A stretch of 38,965 bases of DNA from Armatimonadota bacterium (GCA_026392045.1 JAPLCU010000055.1:1-38965); one strand, 5' to 3'; positions 23,292 to 32,382 are shown, numbered from the stretch's first letter. The notes: a model not told the origin generated them from the sequence alone. Translations and numbers: made by a program.

Positions 23292-25496
23292 ATGCCTGCC
23301 GAGAGCTTTAGCAAAGACCAGCTTGCCGATTATCTTCGCCAGATGTATGAGATTCGTCTTTTCGAGGAGAAAGTAGCGGAGCTTTTGAAAATCGGCCAGA
23401 TCAAGGGGGCATCGCATCTGTATGCGGGTGAGGAAGCGGTTGCGGTCGGCGCTATTTCAGTTATCACCGAGAACGATGTTATCGCCAGCACTCACCGCGG
23501 GCATGGGCACTGCGGCGCTATAGGCGATAAGCACGCGAAAACCGAAGCCGAGCGTCAGGAGCATTGGAACAAAATGATGGCGGAGCTGATGGGCAAATCG
23601 ACGGGTTATTGCAAGGGCAGAGGCGGTTCCATGCACATCGCCGACGTTCAAAAGGGCAATCTGGGCTCCACCGGCATTGTCGGCGGCAACATCCCCATCG
23701 GCACGGGCGCGGCGCTGGCGGAGAAGATCAAAGGCACGGATAATGTCGTCCTGTGCTTCTTCGGCGATGGCTCCACCAACACCGGCAGCTTCCATGAGGC
23801 GCTCAACATGGGCGCGACCATGCTCGGCGGCCTGCCTATTGTGTATATTTGCGAAAATAATCTCTACGGAATGAGCGTGCCGTTCAATGCGAAGTGCGTT
23901 GAGAATGCGGGGCAGGCTTCATGCGTTGAGCATGTAGTTGATAGGGCTGCCGCTTATGGTATGCCCAGCGAGATAGTTGATGGTATGGATGTTTTCGCTG
24001 TCCGCGAGGCCGTGAAGAAGGCGGTTGACCGTGCGCGCAAGGGCTGCGGCCCCACCCTCATAGAGGCAAAAACCTATCGCTGGTTCGGCCACTCCATCAG
24101 CGACCAGCGCATTTACCGCACCAAGGAAGAAGAGGCCGCTTGGAAAGAGCGCTGCCCGATTGTTGTGTTGCGTCAGAAGCTCGCCGAGAGCAACACGCTA
24201 ACTGAAGCCGAGATGGACGCCATTCGCGATAAGGCCAAAATCACAATCGAAGAAGCCACCAAATTTGGCATCGACAGCCCATTCCCGCACGCGAGCGAGC
24301 TTATGGACGATGTATATGTCGATCCTGCCCCGGTGACTCTAGCCTCTCAGATAGCTGCTGAAAAACCCCTCGCGGCAAAGATTAAACGAATAGAAGACGA
24401 CATCCGCGCGTATGGCCGTGAGCAATCCGGCGGGGCCGTGAAAAGCGCGCTTCCCAAGCTCAACAAGGCAGGTCGGACTGAGTTCGAGGCCAAGCACGGC
24501 ATGCCGATTCTTTCCTACGGCCAGGCGATTGTTGAGGCGCAGCGCGAAGAAATGAAGCGCGACGAGAGCGTGGTGATTCTTGGCGAGGATGTCGGGCTTT
24601 ACGGCGGCGCCTACGCCGCCACGCGGGGGCTTTTTGACGAGTTTGGCCCTGAGCGCGTAATCGATACGGCGATTTCGGAAGCAGCAATAGCGGGAGCCGC
24701 AGCTGGCGCTGCTATGCGCGGTCTGAGGCCGATTCCAGAGATTATGTATATAGATTTTATAACAATCGCGTCGGACCAGGTTGTGCACAACATGGCCTAC
24801 AACCGCTATATGTTCGGCGGCAAAACCAAAGTCCCGTGCGTGCTGCGCACCGAGGGCGGCGTTGGCAGGAGCATTGCGGCGCACCATTCTGAGAGCCTGG
24901 AAGCATGGCTCGTGCATATTCCAGGGCTTTATGTTGTGATGCCCTCGACCCCGTATGACGCCAAAGGCCTCCTCAAGGCGGCAATTCGCGATGACAACCC
25001 CGTGATTTTCATAGAGCATAAAGTGCTCTACAGCGGGGTGATGGGGCCTGTCCCGAGCGAGGATTATATAATTCCACTGGGGGTGGCGGATGTGAAGAAA
25101 CAAGGCAGGGATGCAACTGTCGTCGCCTATTCTCGCCAGCTTCACTTCGCCATGGACGCCGCGCTGGAGCTTGAGAAAGAGGGAGTTAGCGTCGAAGTGA
25201 TTGACCCGCGCACCCTGGCGCCTCTGGATGCGGAGACCATAGCCAATTCAGTCCGCAAGACCGGCAAGCTGATAACCGTTTCAGAAGGCTACACCCGCTG
25301 CGGGGTAGGTTCGGAAATAGTGCGGCAGGTGATGGAATATCGGTTTAGTGATGGCACCCTCGGGTTTGATTATCTCGACGCGCATCCAGTGGTGCTGGCA
25401 GCGAAAGATGTCCCAATGCCTATGAGCGAGCCGCTGGAAGATGCAGCCGTTCCGAGCAGGGATGATATAATTATGGCTGTGAGGTCCATACTGTAG
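23292..25496 (+). CDS. Fused alpha/beta E1 component of a 2-oxoacid (pyruvate/acetoin/branched-chain type) dehydrogenase
   Basis: 734 aa. Residues about 10-350 are a dehydrogenase E1 alpha domain with the ThDP motif GDGSTNTGSFHEALNMGATM ending in NN, and GGSMHIAD. After a 60-residue linker, residues about 405-734 are the beta (transketolase pyrimidine plus C-terminal) domain, with LGEDVGLYGGAYAATRGL and an RTEGGVGRSIAAHHSESLEAW stretch that here reads R-T-E-G-G-V. The two subunits are usually separate genes. The complex decarboxylates a 2-oxoacid or acetoin and passes the acyl group to E2 lipoate; no E2 or E3 is in the window. The ATG at 23292 has AAGGAG 8 nt upstream. It is the first gene of a sugar-catabolic series and ends 20 nt before the aldolase. 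Substrate unknown. Confidence 0.85.
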   Translation: MPAESFSKDQLADYLRQMYEIRLFEEKVAELLKIGQIKGASHLYAGEEAVAVGAISVITENDVIASTHRGHGHCGAIGDKHAKTEAERQEHWNKMMAELMGKSTGYCKGRGGSMHIADVQKGNLGSTGIVGGNIPIGTGAALAEKIKGTDNVVLCFFGDGSTNTGSFHEALNMGATMLGGLPIVYICENNLYGMSVPFNAKCVENAGQASCVEHVVDRAAAYGMPSEIVDGMDVFAVREAVKKAVDRARKGCGPTLIEAKTYRWFGHSISDQRIYRTKEEEAAWKERCPIVVLRQKLAESNTLTEAEMDAIRDKAKITIEEATKFGIDSPFPHASELMDDVYVDPAPVTLASQIAAEKPLAAKIKRIEDDIRAYGREQSGGAVKSALPKLNKAGRTEFEAKHGMPILSYGQAIVEAQREEMKRDESVVILGEDVGLYGGAYAATRGLFDEFGPERVIDTAISEAAIAGAAAGAAMRGLRPIPEIMYIDFITIASDQVVHNMAYNRYMFGGKTKVPCVLRTEGGVGRSIAAHHSESLEAWLVHIPGLYVVMPSTPYDAKGLLKAAIRDDNPVIFIEHKVLYSGVMGPVPSEDYIIPLGVADVKKQGRDATVVAYSRQLHFAMDAALELEKEGVSVEVIDPRTLAPLDAETIANSVRKTGKLITVSEGYTRCGVGSEIVRQVMEYRFSDGTLGFDYLDAHPVVLAAKDVPMPMSEPLEDAAVPSRDDIIMAVRSIL

Positions 25497-25516
25497 TTTC
25501 GACAGGAGCAACAATA

Positions 25517-26284
25517 ATGTCAGCAAGAGAAAACGTCTTAGGGCAGCTCATAGATATGTCGCGGTGGTTGGGCGAGGAGGGCCGCGAATTTGCCATTCTG
25601 GGCGAAGGTAACACCTCGGCAAAGATCAGTGAAGATAGCTTTTTCGTAAAGGCCAGTGGCGCGCAGCTCAGTAATATCACCGAAGACGGAATCGTTGAAG
25701 TGTGCTTCGGCAAGGCGCTGGATATGCTGGACGGCCTTGAGATGAGTGATTCTGAGGTCAAAACGCGTCTTTTAGACGCTACAATAAACAACGAAAGCAA
25801 GCTGGCGCCGTCCATCGAGACTCTTTTTCATGCATATTTACTTAGCCTGCCGGGTGTAGGTTTTGTTGGCCACACGCACCCGATTTCGGTAAACGCCATC
25901 ACCTGCTCGGCAGCGTGGAGAGAGTTCACCATGGGCAGGCTTTTCCCTGATGAAATAGTCTGCTGCGGCATAGCGCCCGCATATATAGACTACACCGACC
26001 CCGGCGTAATGCTGGGCCGCGCCATTCGAGATGCTGTGAATATTTACATAGCCGAATACGGCGAGCGGCCAAAATCGATTCTTATGCAAAACCATGGCCT
26101 GATAGCCATCGGCAACACTGCATCAGAAGTAAAAAGCATAACGGCGATGTGGGATAAGACAGCAAAGGTCCTGGCGGGCACTTTCAACTTCGGCGGCCCG
26201 AATTATATGGCGCAGGAAAGCGTGGATAGGATTTACACCCGTCCTGATGAGTTGGATAGGAAGAAGCTGATCGACCAGTTATAG
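25517..26284 (+). CDS. Class II aldolase/adducin-family protein, likely rhamnulose/fuculose-1-phosphate aldolase
   Basis: 255 aa. Class II aldolases cleave sugar 1-phosphates to dihydroxyacetone phosphate and an aldehyde, using Zn held by His residues. Visible here are GEGNTSAKI near the N-terminus, VKASGAQL, GHTHP (two metal His) and LMQNHGLIAIG (third His). It is flanked by rhaA, rhaB and an SDR, so L-rhamnulose 1-phosphate is the likely substrate, giving lactaldehyde. The sequence resembles the aldolase half of fused aldolase-dehydrogenase (RhaE/RhaW-type) proteins more than the short FucA. GGAG precedes the ATG. It is coupled to the E1 gene. Confidence 0.8.
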   Translation: MSARENVLGQLIDMSRWLGEEGREFAILGEGNTSAKISEDSFFVKASGAQLSNITEDGIVEVCFGKALDMLDGLEMSDSEVKTRLLDATINNESKLAPSIETLFHAYLLSLPGVGFVGHTHPISVNAITCSAAWREFTMGRLFPDEIVCCGIAPAYIDYTDPGVMLGRAIRDAVNIYIAEYGERPKSILMQNHGLIAIGNTASEVKSITAMWDKTAKVLAGTFNFGGPNYMAQESVDRIYTRPDELDRKKLIDQL

Positions 26285-26298
26285 GTTATAAGTTTTAA

Positions 26299-26370
26299 GT
26301 TGTAAGTAGCTGGCAGCGGGGCGTTTGTTCCGGACTTATTACTTATTACTTATTACTTATTACTTACAAC
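26299..26370. repeat. Heptamer repeat and inverted arm in the aldolase-SDR spacer
   Basis: Four tandem ATTACTT-type heptamers lie at 26335-26370 and end in ACTTACAAC, which pairs with GTTGTAAGT at 26299-26307. Similar TTATTACTTATTACTTACAA text recurs near 35420. Confidence 0.6.
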
Positions 26371-26388
26371 TGCAAGGAGAAATGTCAA

Positions 26389-27189
26389 GTGTGCGATAAC
26401 AGACAATTTGCAGGTAAAAGCGCGATTATTACGGGCGGCGCGCAGGGTTTGGGCGAGGCTATTGTCGAGCGGCTCGCTGGCGAGGGCGCTAATGTTGTGA
26501 TCGCTGATATAAATTTCGAGAGCTGCCGGAAGGTGGCGGAGGCGGTTGAGTCGAAGTATGGCGTAAAGGCTCTGCCGGTAAAAACGGATGTTACCAAAGA
26601 CGAAGACGTTGAAGCGATGGTGAAAGCCTGCATGGACACTTTCGGCAAGCTGGATATTATGGTTTGCAACGCCGCCATACTTAAGGCGGGCGATATTCGC
26701 GAGTTCACCACGCAGGACTGGCGCAGCGTGATGGAGGTCAATCTGCTGGGTTACTTCATCTGCGCGCGCGAGGCAGCGAAAGTGATGGCGGAGCAGAAAA
26801 GCGGGTCAATTATCCAGATTAATTCCAAATCAGGCAAGCACGGCAGCTTTAAGAACTCGGCTTATGCGGCAAGCAAGTTCGGCGGGATAGGGCTGACCCA
26901 GAGCCTGGCGCTTGAGATGGCGCCGTTTGGGGTGAGAGTAAATGCTATTTGCCCTGGCAATTTGCTGGATTCGCCGCTGTGGGTAAACAGCCTCTACGCG
27001 CAATATGCGGAGCGCTGGAGCTGCACCGAGGAAGAAGTGCGCAAGAAATACGAATCTCAGGTTCCGCTCGGCAGAGGCACGAGTTATGATGATGTTACCA
27101 ACCTGGTCGTGTTTTTGGCTTCGGAACAGTCGAGTTATATGACCGGTCAGGCGATAAACGTAACCGGCGGTCAGGTGATGAGCCCGTAA
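26389..27189 (+). CDS. Short-chain dehydrogenase, SrlD-like
   Basis: 266 aa, a classical SDR. NAD-binding GGAQGLGEAI near residue 18, NAAI, catalytic Ser in INSKSGKHGS, and Y-x3-K (YAASK). The stretch GLTQSLALEMA and the ending TGQAINVTGGQVM are typical of the sorbitol-6-phosphate 2-dehydrogenase (SrlD) branch. In this setting it may oxidise lactaldehyde or a sugar intermediate, as the dehydrogenase half of fused rhamnulose-phosphate aldolase/dehydrogenases does. The GTG at 26389 is chosen because the ATG at 26382 runs into a stop after five codons; AAGGAG lies 9 nt upstream of the GTG. Family certain, substrate inferred. Confidence 0.85.
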   Translation: MCDNRQFAGKSAIITGGAQGLGEAIVERLAGEGANVVIADINFESCRKVAEAVESKYGVKALPVKTDVTKDEDVEAMVKACMDTFGKLDIMVCNAAILKAGDIREFTTQDWRSVMEVNLLGYFICAREAAKVMAEQKSGSIIQINSKSGKHGSFKNSAYAASKFGGIGLTQSLALEMAPFGVRVNAICPGNLLDSPLWVNSLYAQYAERWSCTEEEVRKKYESQVPLGRGTSYDDVTNLVVFLASEQSSYMTGQAINVTGGQVMSP

Positions 27190-27244
27190 TGGCCTGATAG
27201 TCCGATAGTTGGATGGGCCGATGGCAGAAAGTCACGAAACTGTT

Positions 27245-27268
27245 CGGGCAGGATCTCTGATCTGCCCG
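27245..27268. repeat. Palindromic repeat, ATCTCTGAT centre
   Basis: CGGGCAG and CTGCCCG flank a GATCTCTGAT centre, in the spacer between the SDR and rhaA. Same centre on the opposite strand (ATCAGAGAT) as at 32417-32444 and 35388-35411. Confidence 0.7.
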
Positions 27269-27293
27269 TTGCCAAAGCACTATAGGAGACTGC

Positions 27294-28559
27294 ATGAACC
27301 GTCAAAATATTGATAAAGCTTATGAAATCGCAAAGGAACGCTTTGCCGAGTTCGGCGTTGATACGGACGCGGCCATCGAGCAGCTTTCAAAGGTCTCGCT
27401 CTCGATTCATTGCTGGCAGGGTGATGATGTGGGCGGTTTCGAGAAACCCGGCGCTGAGCTTTCGGGCGGCGGGCTGCAGGTCACGGGCAATTATCCCGGC
27501 AAGGCGCGCACGGCTGATGAGCTTCGCGCTGATCTCGAGAAGGCCTATTCGCTGATACCCGGCAAGCATCGCTTGAACCTGCATGCGATTTACGGCGAGT
27601 TTGGCGGAAAGCTTGTTGACCGCGATGAAATAGCGCCGGAGCATTTCGCGAATTGGGTGGCATGGGCCAAAGCCAATGGCCTCGGGCTTGATTTCAATGC
27701 GACCCTTTTCTCACACCCCAAGGCAGATGATGGCTTCACCCTAAGCCATCAGGACAAGGCAATTCGCGATTTCTGGATAGCGCACTGCGACTGCGCACGC
27801 GCGATTACATCATATTTCAGCAGCGCGCTTGAAAGTGTTTCAACCCACAATCTTTGGATTCCAGATGGATTCAAGGATATTCCAGTGGATAGACTCGCCT
27901 CACGCACCCGCTTGAAGGAGTCTTTGGACGAAATTTACTCGACTATTTATCCCCCTTGGACGATTAAAGACTCGGTCGAAAGTAAGCTTTTCGGCATCGG
28001 CAGCGAGAGCTGCGTGGTTGGTTCGCATGAGTTATATATGGGCTATGCGCTCAAAAACGATCTGATGCTGTGCCTCGATTTGGGCCACTTCCACCCGACC
28101 GAATCAGTTGCTGATAAGATTTCCTCAATACTGCTATACTGCCCTGAGTTGCTGCTGCACGTGAGCCGCGGGGTGCGCTGGGATAGCGATCATGTTGTTA
28201 TTACAAACGACGAGCTTTTGGCGGTGATGCAGGAAGTTGTGCGCTGCGGCCTTGATAGGGTGAATATCGCGCTGGATTACTTCGATGCCACGGTTAATAG
28301 AGTAGCCGCATGGGTTATCGGTTCGAGGGCTGCGCTGCGGGCAATTCTTTCGGCGCTTCTTGAGCCGAAAGATCAGCTTAAAGACTACGAAAATACCGAC
28401 AGGCTCTTCCAGCGCCTCGCGCTATTGGACGAAATGAAAGCGATGCCCGTAGGTGATGTATGGAACTACTACTGCGCAAAATCCAACATCCCGGCAGGCG
28501 CCGATTGGATAGGCGAGATCGAAGCTTATGAGGCGGCCGTTATGAATAAGCGGGTTTAG
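27294..28559 (+). CDS. rhaA: L-rhamnose isomerase
   Basis: Converts L-rhamnose to L-rhamnulose; cytoplasmic, Mn/Mg dependent. 421 aa, close to the usual 415-420. Recognisable features are SIHCWQGDDVGGFE near residue 36, LNLHAIYGE, DLGHFHPTESVADKIS (metal ligands), RGVRWDSDHVV and NIALDYFDATVNRVAAWVIG. AGGAG lies 5 nt before the ATG. It follows the SDR and precedes rhaB. Confidence 0.95.
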   Translation: MNRQNIDKAYEIAKERFAEFGVDTDAAIEQLSKVSLSIHCWQGDDVGGFEKPGAELSGGGLQVTGNYPGKARTADELRADLEKAYSLIPGKHRLNLHAIYGEFGGKLVDRDEIAPEHFANWVAWAKANGLGLDFNATLFSHPKADDGFTLSHQDKAIRDFWIAHCDCARAITSYFSSALESVSTHNLWIPDGFKDIPVDRLASRTRLKESLDEIYSTIYPPWTIKDSVESKLFGIGSESCVVGSHELYMGYALKNDLMLCLDLGHFHPTESVADKISSILLYCPELLLHVSRGVRWDSDHVVITNDELLAVMQEVVRCGLDRVNIALDYFDATVNRVAAWVIGSRAALRAILSALLEPKDQLKDYENTDRLFQRLALLDEMKAMPVGDVWNYYCAKSNIPAGADWIGEIEAYEAAVMNKRV

Positions 28560-28567
28560 AGAGTTTT

Positions 28568-28694
28568 ATCACGGAAACGGGAAGCACAGAAGGCAGGGAA
28601 AAAGCAGATTCCTCACTACGCTCGGAATGACTGAGTGCGGCGTTTTCTGGTCTCGATTCCCTTCCATGTTTCCCAAATTCCGTGCTTCCGTGAT
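28568..28694. repeat. Inverted repeat in the rhaA-rhaB spacer
   Basis: ATCACGGAA (28568) and TTCCGTGAT (28686) plus flanking similarity form an imperfect inverted pair around a CCTCACTACGCTCGGAATGA segment. No gene is seen in this 156-bp spacer. Confidence 0.5.
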
Positions 28695-28715
28695 TAAGAA
28701 AGAACAAGTGATTCT

Positions 28716-30137
28716 ATGGCTAACAAATATCTTGCGTTCGATTTTGGCGCTTCCGGCGGGCGGGCTGTGCTTGGAGTTATTGATGGCGGGAAGCTGCGTC
28801 TTGAAGAAGTGCATAGATTCTGGAACGGGCCAGTGTATGTTAATGGCGTCGCTTATTGGGATGCTTTTCGCCTTTTGGATGAGATAAAGCAGGGTATAAG
28901 ACTTGCTGTTCGCAATTTTGGATCGGATATAGCTGGAATTGGAATCGACACATGGGGGGTTGACTTCGGCTTGCTCGGGCCGAATGATTTGCTGATCGAA
29001 ATGCCGCGCCATTATCGTGATTCGCGCACGGATGGTATGATTGAAGAGGGTGACAAACTTCTGCCACGCTCTGAGGTCTATGCGCAGACCGGCATTCAAT
29101 TCATGCAAATAAACACGCTTTATCAGCTTCTTTCGGTGGCAATAAACAACCCTTGGGCGCTCGAAAACGCCCAAAGTTTGCTGATGATGCCGGATTTGTT
29201 CAATTTCTGGCTCACGGGTGTTAAGGCGAATGAGTTTACCATTGCTTCCACTTCACAGATGCTGAACCCGAATACAGGCACGTGGGCGACGGACCTGCTG
29301 GACAAGTTCGGCATTCCCTCGCGCATTCTTGGCAAGATAATTCAGCCCGGAACCGTGCTCGGCAAGCTCAGCGCGAGCGTTGCAATTGAGACTGGCGCGC
29401 CTGAGATTCCGGTGATAGCGGTCGGCTGTCACGACACTGCATCGGCGGTGGCCGCAGCGCCGTTGGTGGGTAAGGACAGCGCGTATATTAGCTCCGGAAC
29501 ATGGTCGCTGGTGGGAATTGAGACTGAGAAACCGATTATAAACGACCAGAGCCTTGCATTCAATTTCACCAACGAGGGTGGAATAGGTAATATTCGCTTT
29601 CTGCGCAATGTCATGGGCATGTGGCTGATTCAAGAATGCAAGCGGGTTTGGGCCGAGGCCGGGCGCGATTATTCATGGGATGAGCTCATTGGCCGAGCCG
29701 CCGCCGCAGAGCCTTTCAGAAGTGTGATCGACCCTGACCATGAGAGCTTCCTGAAGCCCTGCGATATGCCCGAAAAGATTCGCGAATATTGCCGAAACAC
29801 CAATCAGCCGGTTCCCCAGGACGAGGGCGCAGTGATTCGCGCGGCGCTCGATAGCCTTGCGCTGAAGTATAAGTGGGTGATCGAGCGAATGGAAGAGCTT
29901 CGCGGACGGAAGATTGACCAGATTAACATCGTCGGCGGCGGCGTGCAGAACACACTCCTTTGCCAGCTTACAGCCGATGTCACGGGCAGGCGGGTGATCG
30001 CAGGCCCGGTTGAGGCAACTGCCATCGGAAATGTGCTTGTGCAGGCGATGGGACTGGGCCAGATAGGTTCGCTTGATAAAGCCCGCGAGATTGTGCGGGA
30101 TTCGTTTGATTTGGTGACTTACGAACCCAGGGCATAG
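28716..30137 (+). CDS. rhaB: Rhamnulokinase (FGGY family)
   Basis: Phosphorylates L-rhamnulose at O-1 with ATP. 473 aa, normal for the family. FGGY-kinase motifs in order: AFDFGASGGRAVLG (residues 5-18), IDTWGVDFGLL, GCHDTASAV, YISSGTWSLVG, and INIVGGGVQNTLLCQLTAD followed by GPVEATAIGN. The start is the ATG at 28716; upstream there is only a weak AAGAAAG ribosome site. It shares the catabolic series with rhaA and the class II aldolase, which supports the rhamnose assignment over other FGGY kinases. Confidence 0.92.
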   Translation: MANKYLAFDFGASGGRAVLGVIDGGKLRLEEVHRFWNGPVYVNGVAYWDAFRLLDEIKQGIRLAVRNFGSDIAGIGIDTWGVDFGLLGPNDLLIEMPRHYRDSRTDGMIEEGDKLLPRSEVYAQTGIQFMQINTLYQLLSVAINNPWALENAQSLLMMPDLFNFWLTGVKANEFTIASTSQMLNPNTGTWATDLLDKFGIPSRILGKIIQPGTVLGKLSASVAIETGAPEIPVIAVGCHDTASAVAAAPLVGKDSAYISSGTWSLVGIETEKPIINDQSLAFNFTNEGGIGNIRFLRNVMGMWLIQECKRVWAEAGRDYSWDELIGRAAAAEPFRSVIDPDHESFLKPCDMPEKIREYCRNTNQPVPQDEGAVIRAALDSLALKYKWVIERMEELRGRKIDQINIVGGGVQNTLLCQLTADVTGRRVIAGPVEATAIGNVLVQAMGLGQIGSLDKAREIVRDSFDLVTYEPRA

Positions 30138-30146
30138 ATTAAAGTG

Positions 30147-30231
30147 AGCATGCTGAGCCCGTCGAAGTATGCGGCTACGAAGAAAGATGTGACTAAACTT
30201 GGCCGCGCCCTTCGACGGAGCTCAGGATGCT
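30147..30231. repeat. Inverted repeat in the rhaB/isomerase spacer
   Basis: AGCATGCTGAGCCCGTCGAA (30147) and CTTCGACGGAGCTCAGGATG (30210) are near reverse complements, about 42 bp apart. Similar CCTTCGAG...CTCAGGATGG text occurs at about 19243. Confidence 0.7.
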
Positions 30232-30316
30232 GGATTATCTTATTGTCTCTCAAAAGTGAGCTTTTGCTAACTTTTTGACCTTTTGACTTTCAGACTTAAA
30301 TAACCGGAGGTTATGA

Positions 30317-31813
30317 ATGAGAACAACGCCAATTGGAATCGCTATGCTCAATGATGAGCGCGAGCATGTCTACAGCCTGAACAACCCGGCAAATATAGCT
30401 GTGGTTAATAAATGGGCCGATATTTTGCGCAATGGCCTGAAAAACGTCGATGGTTCTGCGCCCGAGATAGTGGTCGCAAGCAAGATCATTACCGGCGTGC
30501 GGGTAGCGCAGGAAGTTGGCGAGGAGCTTGTGCGCAAGGGTTGCAAGCAGGTGATTATGTGCTACAACGTGTGGGATTTCCCATTCCTCGCGTGGCCGTT
30601 TATCAACTGCTTCGGGCGCGATGTGCCGATTCTGTCGCTTTCTAACAATAATGGCCAGTACCCGGGTAATGTTGGGCTGCTTGCCACCGACGGCGCGCTT
30701 CGGCAGGCCGGTAAGCGCACGCATAGGATTGTTGGCGAGATAGACGACCCAGCGACCCAGCGCAATGTGTTTGACTGGGTTCGAGCTTCAAATGCTGCCA
30801 CCACCATAAAAAACGAAGTCTACGGCCTCTACGGCGGCCATTCGATGGGTATGGAGACAGGTTATTTTCACCTCACCCCCACCATTAAGGCGCTCGGCTG
30901 CAATTGTTACCAGATCGACCAGTATTTGCTGGTGAAATATGCTGAAGAATTCAGCAAGGCCGATGTGGAAAAGGGTCGCAAATGGTTTGAGAAGCTGCTG
31001 GGCGATAGATTGCTTTATGATGGCAACATGCTCACCCCCGAGACCCTCGAACGCCAGATTCGCATTTATCTGGCCATGGAGCGCGTAAACCAGGAGGAGG
31101 GCTTCGATTTCTGCGGTCTCAAGGGTCAGCGCGAGCTTACCGAGCATTATACCCTCGGCGATGTGCCTGAGATGGTGATGAATGACCCCTACGATTGGCG
31201 CGGCCCCAAGGAACCGATGGTCTGCGCGACCGAGGCGGATGCATTCGCCGCCATAACCATGCAGCTCATGAAGTATATCTCCGGCGGCCTGCCAACGCTG
31301 TTTATGGATGTTCGCCTTTACTTGCCCGAGCTCGACGCCTGGGATTGGTGCAATTCCGGCAACCACGCGAGCTGGTATGCCTCGCGTTCGTATGACCCCG
31401 CCGAGAACTTCAAGAAGATCTCCTTCCACCCTGCCCTGAGCTTCTATTTCAAGGCGGGAGGCGCGTCTGTGGAGTTCGACGCCGCTCCAGGCGATTTCAC
31501 CTTTGCCAGGCTCGGCCTGTGGGATGAAAAACCGTTCATGTTCATCACCAAGGGCGAGGTACTCGACCTGCCCGCCGATGAGCGAAAACGCATTAATAAT
31601 CTCTCCAACCCCACCTGGCCCCACGTCCACGCCAAACTGGGCTGCAGTTTCGATGAGTTTATAGCCCTCTTCCCCGCAAACCACGTGCAAGGCGTAATAG
31701 GCGACCACGTGCGCTCGCTGGTCTACCTCTGCAAGATCACCGGCATCACTCCGATTGTTGCGGGTGAGGCGGGGAAGGAGCGGATTGCGCCGATTTGGGA
31801 GAGGGTGAAATGA
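30317..31813 (+). CDS. L-fucose isomerase-family protein
   Basis: 498 aa, shorter than E. coli FucI (about 590). It has the fucose/arabinose-isomerase layout: an N-terminal substrate-recognition region (VASKIITGVRVAQEVGEELV, VWDFPFLAWPF, SLSNNNGQYPGNVGLLA), a central GGHSMGMETGYFHL segment, and a C-terminal barrel with MDVRLYLPELDAWDW and NSGNHASWYA. The family interconverts aldose and ketose (L-fucose, D-arabinose). It lies downstream of rhaB with GGAGG 6 nt before the ATG. The cluster therefore has two deoxysugar isomerases and may handle both L-rhamnose and L-fucose, or this one may have another substrate. Confidence 0.82.
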   Translation: MRTTPIGIAMLNDEREHVYSLNNPANIAVVNKWADILRNGLKNVDGSAPEIVVASKIITGVRVAQEVGEELVRKGCKQVIMCYNVWDFPFLAWPFINCFGRDVPILSLSNNNGQYPGNVGLLATDGALRQAGKRTHRIVGEIDDPATQRNVFDWVRASNAATTIKNEVYGLYGGHSMGMETGYFHLTPTIKALGCNCYQIDQYLLVKYAEEFSKADVEKGRKWFEKLLGDRLLYDGNMLTPETLERQIRIYLAMERVNQEEGFDFCGLKGQRELTEHYTLGDVPEMVMNDPYDWRGPKEPMVCATEADAFAAITMQLMKYISGGLPTLFMDVRLYLPELDAWDWCNSGNHASWYASRSYDPAENFKKISFHPALSFYFKAGGASVEFDAAPGDFTFARLGLWDEKPFMFITKGEVLDLPADERKRINNLSNPTWPHVHAKLGCSFDEFIALFPANHVQGVIGDHVRSLVYLCKITGITPIVAGEAGKERIAPIWERVK

Positions 31814-31881
31814 GAGCGGAAAGCTGAAAGTGGAAAGCGGAAAGCCCCGGAAGGGGTAATTGGCTGCTGCTGAGATAATAA

Positions 31882-32382
31882 ATGATAATACGTAAAGCAG
31901 AGATAAAAGATACGGAAGCCCTCTGGCTTATACAGACTCAAGCCATTCGCTGTATAGGGACGAGTCACTACAGCCCAGAGCAGATTGAAGCTTGGGCAGG
32001 CGGGCTAACGCCGGAAGAGAGCCACAGCCGCGCAATAGAAGGCTTCAGCAAGTCCATCGAGCACGGCACTGTGTTTGTTGCAGAAGACTTTGACTCCACG
32101 GTTGTGGGCTTTTCGAGCCTTCACGCGCAGAGCGGCGAGGTTGGCGCAGTCTATGTGCTTCCTACTTACGCCAGACGCGGCATCGGAAGACAGCTCTTCG
32201 AAGCTTTGGAAGAGGAAGCACATCGTTTGGGTGTGCATACACTGCACGTGAAAGCATCGCTTAACGCAGTAGCTTTCTATGATCGAGTCGGGTTTAAGTT
32301 TGAGCAAGAAGCCATTCATCGTTTCCGAACTGGGATTGAGATGCCTTGTGCTATCATGAAAAAGGATTTGCAGGCTACTTGA
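31882..32382 (+). CDS. GNAT-family N-acetyltransferase
   Basis: 166 aa single GNAT domain. The acetyl-CoA pyrophosphate loop is RRGIGRQLFEALEEE (Q/R-x-x-G-x-G/A) after the VYVLPTYA strand; NAVAFYDRVGF is the usual C-terminal Y/F segment. Substrate unknown. The ribosome site before the ATG is weak. It lies 68 bp after the isomerase in repeat-like text (AAAGTGGAAAGCGGAAAG) and may be the last gene of the transcript. Confidence 0.85.
   Translation: MIIRKAEIKDTEALWLIQTQAIRCIGTSHYSPEQIEAWAGGLTPEESHSRAIEGFSKSIEHGTVFVAEDFDSTVVGFSSLHAQSGEVGAVYVLPTYARRGIGRQLFEALEEEAHRLGVHTLHVKASLNAVAFYDRVGFKFEQEAIHRFRTGIEMPCAIMKKDLQAT

Noticed and set aside
24339-25145. Long minus-strand open frame inside the E1 gene
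   Set aside because: Antisense shadow of a gene with strong family motifs on the plus strand.
30788-31708. 306-codon minus-strand open frame inside the fucose-isomerase-like gene
   Set aside because: Antisense shadow; the plus strand carries the recognisable isomerase sequence with a good SD.
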